Of a stretch of 54,911 nucleotides of DNA, positions 49,474-54,911 are shown in pieces. Location: the NCBI GenBank assembly GCA_031553685.1, contig JAVBLE010000060.1, positions 1 through 54,911 on the forward strand, given 5' to 3'. A model generated the notes under the pieces. The model saw nothing but the letters and a program-made list of their open reading frames with translations, did no database searches and was not told the DNA's origin. The stretch comes from JAFGVL01 sp031553685 (GTDB lineage Bacteria > Bacteroidota > Bacteroidia > Bacteroidales > Paludibacteraceae). Both the position numbers and the translations under genes were made by a program. Within the stretch, counting starts at the first letter, position 1. Every line of letters begins with the position of its first letter.

Positions 49474-51792
49474 ATGCAAATCCCCAATTTCATACAAGAC
49501 CTCAACCCAAGCCAGCAAGCCGCCGTACTGTTCAACGACGGTGCCTCATTAGTAATTGCCGGTGCAGGGTCGGGCAAGACGCGGGTGCTGACATACAAGA
49601 TTGCCTACCTCTTGCATTTAGGACTGCCGGCGCAAAGCATCCTCGCACTCACATTTACTAACAAAGCCGCCCGCGAAATGAAAGACCGCATTTCGCAAAT
49701 GGTTGGTTGGCAAACCTCGCGCCACTTATGGATGGGCACTTTCCACTCCATATTTTCGCGTATCCTTCGGGCTGAAGCCGAAACTTTGGGCTTTACCTCG
49801 CACTTTACCATTTACGACACATCCGAGTCTAAAAGCCTTATCAAAAGCATATTGAAAGAAATGGCTTTGGACGAAAAACTGTATGAACCCAAAAAATTGT
49901 TAGGTAGAATATCGTGGGCAAAAAACAATTTGTTTTCGCCCGCAGCATGGCGTGGCAATCAAGATATGCTCAAAGACGATTATTACCTCAAAATGCCGCA
50001 GTTTGTCGATATCTATACTACTTACACAAACCGTTGCCGTGCAGCCAACGCGATGGATTTCGACGATTTGCTGTATTATACCAATGTGCTTTTTCGCGAC
50101 TATGCCGATATTTTGGCGAAATACAAATCATTCTTCCAATACATCTTGGTCGATGAGTATCAAGATACCAATTTTGCGCAATACCTCATTGTGAAGCGAC
50201 TTGCCGAAGATCATCACCGCCTTTGCGTGGTGGGCGACGACGCTCAAAGCATTTATTCTTTTCGCGGAGCAAATATTGATAATATTCTTGGGTTTAAGAA
50301 TGATTATGCCGATTGCCGGATATTCAAATTGGAACAAAATTATCGTTCTACGCAAAATATTGTCAATGCAGCCAATAGCTTGATTGCCAAAAACAAAGGG
50401 CAAATCCCCAAAACTGTTTTTTCGACCAACGATAAAGGTGAACACATCATCGTAAACAGCGTGTATAGCGACTACGACGAAGGTTTTACCGTAGCCAACA
50501 GCATTATGGATATGCACAAGACAAGTTCGCCGTACAACGAATTTGCCATTTTGTACCGCACCAATTCGCAGTCGCGTGTGTTGGAAGATGCTTTGCGTAA
50601 GAGTGCGATTCCATACCGCATTTATGGCGGCTTATCATTTTATCAGCGTAAAGAAATAAAAGATGTGTTGGCGTATTTTCGCTTGGCAATCAACCCGCAG
50701 GACGAAGAATCGTTGAAGCGCGTTATTAATGAGCCGAAGCGTGGCATTGGCGACACAACGATAGATAAAATCATTGCAGCTGCACGCACACACGAAGTAA
50801 GCGCGTGGGAAACGCTTAGCGATACGCTGCGATACAATGTAGGCGTAAATGCCGGAACAACTGCCAAATTACAGAAATTTAGAGATATAATTGAACCATT
50901 TCACGAAAAAGTAACCGAAACCAACGCATACGAGATAGGAACGGAACTTGTAAAACGCTCCGGCATTGTTGCCGAACTGATGGCAACGCCTTCGCCTGAG
51001 AACGACAGCCGTCGCGACAATATTGAGGAGTTGCTCAAAGCCATACACGAGTTTTGCGAAATGCGCCTCGAAGATGATGGCACAGTGGCTACCCTCGCCG
51101 ATTTCTTGTCCGAAGTATCGCTCCTGACCGACCAAGACGATAAGGAGGATAAAGAATCGCAAAAAGTAACATTGATGACTGTGCATGCCTCCAAAGGATT
51201 GGAGTTCAAGCATGTATTTATTGTAGGGATGGAAGAAAACCTGTTCCCGTCGCCCCGCACGCTCGACGATCCGCGTGGGCTGGAAGAGGAACGGCGCCTG
51301 TTCTATGTCGCCATTACCCGTGCCAAAGAGACTTGCCATATCAGTTATGCCAAATCGCGCTTCCGGCATGGGAAAACCGACTTTTGCAATCCTAGCCGTT
51401 TCTTAAAAGATATTGATGAGCAGTTTTTGCGCCATTCGGTGTCTGCTAATATTTTTTCCAATAATAGTTTTGAAAAACAAAATTCGCCGTTTGGACAAAA
51501 CCGTTTCCCACAGAATAATTTTACCGAGAATGCACCTAAGCGTGTCTTTACACAATCGTCGCCCCAAAAGCCATTGCAAAAGCTGCCCACCACCAACCAA
51601 ACAGTTACACATAAAACTATTGGCGGGCTTACCGAAGGGCAATGGGTAGAACACAATCTTTTCGGTCGCGGACAAATCAAATCGCTCTCGGGCACAGCCG
51701 GCGACTTACGCGCCGTAGTCAGTTTCGAAACCATCGGTGAAAAGAATTTACTGCTCAAATATGCCAAACTAACTCCGATAAATGATAATTAA
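49474..51792 (+). CDS. pcrA: UvrD/PcrA-type DNA helicase
   Basis: A 772-residue superfamily 1A helicase (3'-5') for nucleotide excision and recombination repair. Motifs in order: LNPSQQAAV (Q motif), AGAGSGKTRVL (Walker A, about 28-38), TFTNKAAREMKDR, ILVDEYQDTNFAQ (Walker B), VVGDDAQSIYSFRGA, LEQNYRST, VTLMTVHASKGLEF and EERRLFYVAITRA. The C-terminal 50 residues (GQWVEHNLFGRGQIKSLSG) are the small PcrA-type RNA polymerase-binding domain. It overlaps mnmD by 11 bases. Confidence 0.96.
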   Translation: MQIPNFIQDLNPSQQAAVLFNDGASLVIAGAGSGKTRVLTYKIAYLLHLGLPAQSILALTFTNKAAREMKDRISQMVGWQTSRHLWMGTFHSIFSRILRAEAETLGFTSHFTIYDTSESKSLIKSILKEMALDEKLYEPKKLLGRISWAKNNLFSPAAWRGNQDMLKDDYYLKMPQFVDIYTTYTNRCRAANAMDFDDLLYYTNVLFRDYADILAKYKSFFQYILVDEYQDTNFAQYLIVKRLAEDHHRLCVVGDDAQSIYSFRGANIDNILGFKNDYADCRIFKLEQNYRSTQNIVNAANSLIAKNKGQIPKTVFSTNDKGEHIIVNSVYSDYDEGFTVANSIMDMHKTSSPYNEFAILYRTNSQSRVLEDALRKSAIPYRIYGGLSFYQRKEIKDVLAYFRLAINPQDEESLKRVINEPKRGIGDTTIDKIIAAARTHEVSAWETLSDTLRYNVGVNAGTTAKLQKFRDIIEPFHEKVTETNAYEIGTELVKRSGIVAELMATPSPENDSRRDNIEELLKAIHEFCEMRLEDDGTVATLADFLSEVSLLTDQDDKEDKESQKVTLMTVHASKGLEFKHVFIVGMEENLFPSPRTLDDPRGLEEERRLFYVAITRAKETCHISYAKSRFRHGKTDFCNPSRFLKDIDEQFLRHSVSANIFSNNSFEKQNSPFGQNRFPQNNFTENAPKRVFTQSSPQKPLQKLPTTNQTVTHKTIGGLTEGQWVEHNLFGRGQIKSLSGTAGDLRAVVSFETIGEKNLLLKYAKLTPINDN

Positions 51793-52432
51793 ACAAACCG
51801 CCGACGGTTCGCACACACTCTACTTGCCCGAGATAGACGAAACCTACCATTCTATTCATGGTGCAGAGAACGAATCGCGCCATGTTTTTCTCGAAGCCGG
51901 ATTTAATCATTGCCACAAAAAAGAAATTCATATTCTCGAAATAGGATTTGGGACAGGTTTAAATGCTTATCTCACTGCATTAGAAGCTGCCAAGCAAGGT
52001 AAAATAGTACATTACACAACTGTTGAGAAATATCCTTTATCAAAAGAATGTTGGCAGCAACTTAACTTTGCCCGGGGAGATAAAGAAAATCAACTTCTAT
52101 TTGAGAAGATACATTCGGAGGATTGGGAAAAGGAAGTCCAATTGTCCAACAATTTCTACTTTAAAAAACTACAAGCCGACTTTTGCAACTTGCCCTTAGA
52201 TAATTCTTTCGATCTGATTTATTACGATGCCTTTTCGCCCGAGAAGCAACCCGAACTGTGGACAGAAGATATTTTCATCCAACTCTACAATCATACAAAC
52301 ATGGGCGGAATCCTTACCACCTACTGTGCCAAAGGCAGCGTGCGCCGAGCCATGCAAGCGGCAGGTTATATAGTCGAACGCTTGGTAGGACCTGTAGGAA
52401 AGCGGGAAATGTTGCGGGCAAGTGTTCTTTAA
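51782..52432 (+). CDS. mnmD: tRNA 5-methylaminomethyl-2-thiouridine methyltransferase (MnmD)
   Basis: A 216-residue SAM-dependent methylase corresponding to the MnmC N-domain alone. SAM motif ILEIGFGTGLNAYL (about 50-63) and catalytic-region YYDAFSPEKQPELWTEDIF (about 148-166), then TYCAKGSVRRAMQAAGY. It completes the wobble-uridine modification of certain tRNAs. The absence of the FAD-oxidase half is normal for MnmD. Translationally coupled to pcrA by overlap. Confidence 0.9.
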   Translation: MIIKQTADGSHTLYLPEIDETYHSIHGAENESRHVFLEAGFNHCHKKEIHILEIGFGTGLNAYLTALEAAKQGKIVHYTTVEKYPLSKECWQQLNFARGDKENQLLFEKIHSEDWEKEVQLSNNFYFKKLQADFCNLPLDNSFDLIYYDAFSPEKQPELWTEDIFIQLYNHTNMGGILTTYCAKGSVRRAMQAAGYIVERLVGPVGKREMLRASVL

Positions 52433-52648
52433 GCAGTTAAATAACTTGTTATTTTGATCTGTTTATAAGCAGATGGATGAAGATTTTGCGCGTTTTCAAT
52501 ATCAAAATCATCTTGCAATCCGAGCCAGAATTTTGCCGAATTACCAAAAAACATACTTAAAAGCAAGGCGGTATTGAGAAATATCCATTGAGATAAGAAA
52601 TTCTTCTTGTAAGATTTCTCCATGCGTTATATTCTTCAATTTTTCCAT
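52429..52648 (-). pseudogene. HigA-type antitoxin gene with internal deletion
   Basis: The 5' part from ATG 52648 reads MEKLKNITHGEILQEEFLIS MDISQYRLA, the usual HigA start. It then jumps in another frame to NTALLLSMFFGNSAKFWLGLQDDFDIE, the usual second half. About 30 codons that normally lie between (the end of the helix-turn-helix and its recognition helix) are missing, and the frame changes at the junction. No HigB partner is found beside it. It runs into the end of mnmD on the opposite strand. Confidence 0.75.
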
Positions 52649-52755
52649 TTCGTATAAGTTTTTTTTGAATATCCGCAATTACTCGCAGATAATTATTTAT
52701 AATGTTCGTGATGCTTCGCTATTAGCAATAAAACGCAAAACTTCGTTTTTTTCTA

Positions 52756-52840
52756 TACTAAAACGCGAAGACGCAATGACACGAAGACGCTAAGATTTTT
52801 TCTTTGCGTCGTTGCGACTTAGCGACTTAGCGTTTTAGTA
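52756..52840. repeat. palindromic AAACGC...GCGTTT repeat
   Basis: TACTAAAACGC (52756-52766) has an exact inverse GCGTTTTAGTA (52830-52840). The interior alternates GAAGACGC / AGACGCTAAGA and GCGTCGTTGCGACTTAGCG, forming a longer imperfect hairpin. Similar sequences are common dispersed repeats in Bacteroidota (from memory). The remainder of 52649-52989 holds no gene. Confidence 0.8.
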
Positions 52841-52989
52841 CATAAAGCGTAGCTTTTAGTTTGAATGAGCATTGTGCTGAAAACGGATATGCATAATATT
52901 TTAAGCAAAAATAAAACTTCAATGCTAAAAAAATGTTTTTATTTCAAAGAAATATTTTTTCCTTTGTGAGAAATTTGACATTTTTTAAG

Positions 52990-53805
52990 ATGAGAAAAAT
53001 ATTACTTTTACTTTTTATTTTATCAATCACCGTTTTTATCAGAGCACAGAGCGACACAACCTTTGTCAAGGATTTGAACAAAGATACTTTTTCCTTTTCC
53101 AAATATGATTCAATTTCTATCGCCCAATATGATTCGATATTCATTGCTAAACAAATTAATACTCCCTATAATTCGGATGTCAAATTAAAAAGAGATTGGG
53201 CACGGTTAGGGTATTGTACGGGTATGTATATAGGAATGGCTGCTATCACATTTGGTGTTTTGTGGGTTGGTCCTGAAGGTGTTTCCAGATGGGATAAAGA
53301 AAAAATGAAGACTGATGGTCTTACCGGTAGATGGACAGAAAATATACATGCCGGTCCTGTTTGGGACGAAGATGACTGGGAGCTTAATTATCTTGCTCAT
53401 CCTTATGCCGGAGCTATTTACTATATGACTGCCCGCAGTTGTGGTTTCAGGTGGTGGGAATCATTTGGTTATAGCGTGATAATGTCTTCTTTTTTCTGGG
53501 AATATGGATTAGAGGCTTTTGCCGAAGTGCCTTCGTGGCAGGATTTGATTGTAACTCCGACTGTAGGGTCTATTCTTGGCGAAGGATTTTGGATTGCCAA
53601 AAAGGCTATTGTTAAAAATGACAGTGAAATATTGAATTCGAAGATATTAGGAGGAACAGCATTGTTGTTGATGGATCCGTTCAATCAGATACTTGATTGG
53701 TGTGGATACAAAGAGCCGTTATTAAAATCATCAATCGCTCCGGTTGGTTGTGATTTTCAGAATAAGCAGCAAGTATGGGGCGTGCGTCTTTCGATGAATT
53801 TTTAA
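52990..53805 (+). CDS. DUF3943-family exported protein
   Basis: A 271-residue protein with a signal peptide (cleavage about IRA-QS, residue 18). Conserved blocks: WTENIHAGPVWDEDDWELNYLAHPYAGAIYYMTARSCGFRWWESFGYSVIMSSFFWEYGLEAFAE, SWQDLIVTPTVGSILGEGFW and LLMDPFNQILDWCGY. The family is thought to be membrane-associated; no reaction is known to me. ATG 52990 is chosen over an upstream start at 52933 because the signal peptide begins there. A decayed paralogue lies at 40483-40710. Confidence 0.82.
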   Translation: MRKILLLLFILSITVFIRAQSDTTFVKDLNKDTFSFSKYDSISIAQYDSIFIAKQINTPYNSDVKLKRDWARLGYCTGMYIGMAAITFGVLWVGPEGVSRWDKEKMKTDGLTGRWTENIHAGPVWDEDDWELNYLAHPYAGAIYYMTARSCGFRWWESFGYSVIMSSFFWEYGLEAFAEVPSWQDLIVTPTVGSILGEGFWIAKKAIVKNDSEILNSKILGGTALLLMDPFNQILDWCGYKEPLLKSSIAPVGCDFQNKQQVWGVRLSMNF

Positions 53806-53818
53806 ATGAATTTTTCTG

Positions 53819-53936
53819 AGTACATGATAAGAAAAGCCCGAAATCGTCCGTATCTTTTAAGCAAATCGTCGATACCTTTTTGGTAAAAGATACTGACGAT
53901 TTTGGTAAATCCTCCTAACGATTTTTGTCATGTACT
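53819..53936. repeat. structured intergenic element with nested inverted repeats
   Basis: Outer arms AGTACATGA (53819-53827) and TCATGTACT (53928-53936) are exact inverses. Inside, AAATCGTCcGTATCTTTTA (53841-53859) pairs with TAAAAGATACtGACGATTT (53884-53902). The unit AAATCGTC recurs three times in direct or inverted form. It separates the DUF3943 gene from tcdA. Confidence 0.8.
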
Positions 53937-53955
53937 AAATAAATTTTTCTAAAAA

Positions 53956-54684
53956 ATGAATTTTACTCAAAACGAACAATTTCAACGGGCTGAACTATTA
54001 CTTGGCGAAGAGGTAATGGAAAGAATAGCAAAGCAACGCGTTATCATTTTTGGTGTTGGAGGTGTTGGTAGCTGGTGTGCCGAGAGTTTGGTGCGAACGG
54101 GCGTTCGTCATCTTACCCTGGTCGATTTCGATTGTGTGAATCCTACCAATATCAATCGCCAACTTCATGCAACGACCTTAACTGTAGGGCAACCAAAAGT
54201 AGAAGTGATGAAAAAACGCCTGCTTGAAATTAATCCCGATGCTGAAATCAATATTGTCCAAAAAGTATATAGTATTGATACACACGATGAGTTTCACATC
54301 GAAGAGTATGATTTTATTGTAGATGCGATTGACAGCATTAACAGCAAAATCCATCTGATACGCAAGGCTACACGCACCAATGCCACACTCGTTTCTTCAA
54401 TGGGTGCGGCGCTTAAAGTCGATCCGGCAAAAATCAGGGTAAGTGAGTTTTGGAAAGTGCAAGGTTGCCCGCTGGCTTCGCTTATCCGCAAACGCATGCG
54501 CAAAGGCGAACTGCCGGCTAAGCCGGTAATGTGTGTGTACAGCCCCGAAGTGCTTGATAATACAGCTACGCTCGAACGCTCGGACGATATGATGAACAAA
54601 GTGGTAAACGGCTCGCTGAACCATATTACAGCGATTTTTGGATTTACGCTGGCTGGATTGATTATTGAACAATTGAGGGGTTGA
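53956..54684 (+). CDS. tcdA: tRNA threonylcarbamoyladenosine dehydratase (TcdA/CsdL)
   Basis: A 242-residue E1-like ThiF-family enzyme that cyclises t6A37 of tRNA to ct6A with ATP. Motifs: FGVGGVGSWCAESLVRTG (nucleotide site, about 33-50), LVDFDCVNPTNINRQLHA, DAIDSINSKIHLI, SSMGAALKVDPAKIRVSEFWKVQGCPLASLIRKRMRK and a C-terminal TLAGLIIEQL helix. The general ThiF/MoeB alternative is less likely because there is no thiamine or molybdopterin gene nearby. Confidence 0.9.
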   Translation: MNFTQNEQFQRAELLLGEEVMERIAKQRVIIFGVGGVGSWCAESLVRTGVRHLTLVDFDCVNPTNINRQLHATTLTVGQPKVEVMKKRLLEINPDAEINIVQKVYSIDTHDEFHIEEYDFIVDAIDSINSKIHLIRKATRTNATLVSSMGAALKVDPAKIRVSEFWKVQGCPLASLIRKRMRKGELPAKPVMCVYSPEVLDNTATLERSDDMMNKVVNGSLNHITAIFGFTLAGLIIEQLRG

Positions 54685-54715
54685 AAAGAGTAGCTAAGTA
54701 TTTCAAAATAAATAA

Positions 54716-54911
54716 TAGAGATTATATCGAATAAGTGATTATGGAGTTAAAAATCAGTTCTTTATTACCCCTAAATCCCCTGAAGGGGACTTTGGCTTAA
54801 TTCGAGCTGTTTGTATCTGCCAGAAGCCCCTTTAGGGGTTTGGGGTGATAAAATAAGTTTCATAATCCGTTGAACAACATTTATATATAATCTTATTCGA
54901 TATAATCTCTA
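54716..54911. mobile_element. MITE-like dispersed repeat, copy 2 (196 bp, 20-bp perfect TIRs)
   Basis: TAGAGATTATATCGAATAAG (54716-54735) and CTTATTCGATATAATCTCTA (54892-54911) are exact inverses and bound a 196-bp element with no reading frame. The interior has CCCCTGAAGGGG and GCCCCTTTAGGGGTTTGGGG blocks. Copy 1 at the window start is in the same orientation. The window ends exactly at the right TIR, so a target duplication cannot be checked. Confidence 0.9.

Noticed and set aside
49605..49811. Minus-strand ORFs across the helicase and other core genes
   Set aside because: Shadows of strongly conserved genes on the other strand; no ribosome binding site or domain.

Overview
The window looks like a stretch of chromosome, or a contig ending in repeats, from a member of the Bacteroidota, most likely Bacteroidales. 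The evidence is Bacteroidota-type promoters (TTG about 20 bases upstream of a TAnnTTTG -7 box), a bacterial serine palmitoyltransferase for sphingolipids, a short adenylate kinase, type IX secretion proteins (PorE-like, PorP/SprF), and families largely confined to this phylum (DUF5723, DUF6261, DUF6515). No rRNA, tRNA, prophage or CRISPR array was seen.

Layout. 1-3.1 kb: a phosphatase-fold protein that has lost its catalytic residues, then exbB-exbD. 3.1-5.6 kb (minus strand): adk, hpt and serine palmitoyltransferase. 5.65-6.13 kb: a non-autonomous transposon-like element with perfect 23-bp terminal inverted repeats and a 9-bp target duplication, carrying seven short palindromes at a 41-bp period. 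6.1-11.3 kb: YkgJ-family protein, lipoprotein, DUF5723 barrel, proB. 11.6-19.0 kb: GH28 polygalacturonase, a decayed IS630-family insertion, a DUF6261 gene with a second 41-bp palindrome array in front of it, and a TonB-domain/zinc-ribbon cluster. 19.5-23 kb: a toxin-antitoxin island (amber-interrupted RelE toxin, orphan antitoxin, class I Fic pair, HigBA) around pyrH, followed by folP. 23.8-27.2 kb: envelope proteins, LutB, PssA. 27.2-30.1 kb: a repeat-dense intergenic region with a strong promoter and a structured 5' leader, then an S74 tail-fibre-like protein and an Ig-like protein that may be truncated. 30.1-40.4 kb: acyl-CoA ligase with its XRE-cupin regulator, PorE/PorP-like genes, coaD, waaA, hisS, murF. 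40.5-46.9 kb: a DUF3943 gene remnant, a four-gene envelope cluster, an Ig-like lipoprotein and RlmI. 47-54.9 kb: a frameshifted nucleoside-recognition transporter, acyltransferase, UvrD/PcrA, MnmD, a broken higA, an intact DUF3943 gene, TcdA, and a second copy of the repeat that begins the window.

The core genes (nucleotide, lipid, cell-wall, tRNA and rRNA modification) are ordinary housekeeping. The accessory content is dominated by small palindromic elements. The most unusual signal is the two arrays whose palindromes differ while the 41-bp period and spacer sequence are shared. One array precedes a DUF6261 gene. The other sits in a transposon-like element beside a copy of that gene's 3' hairpin. 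Further points of interest are the pseudoknot-capable leader at 27.7-27.98 kb, a palindrome inserted in frame in hisS, and several freshly broken genes.
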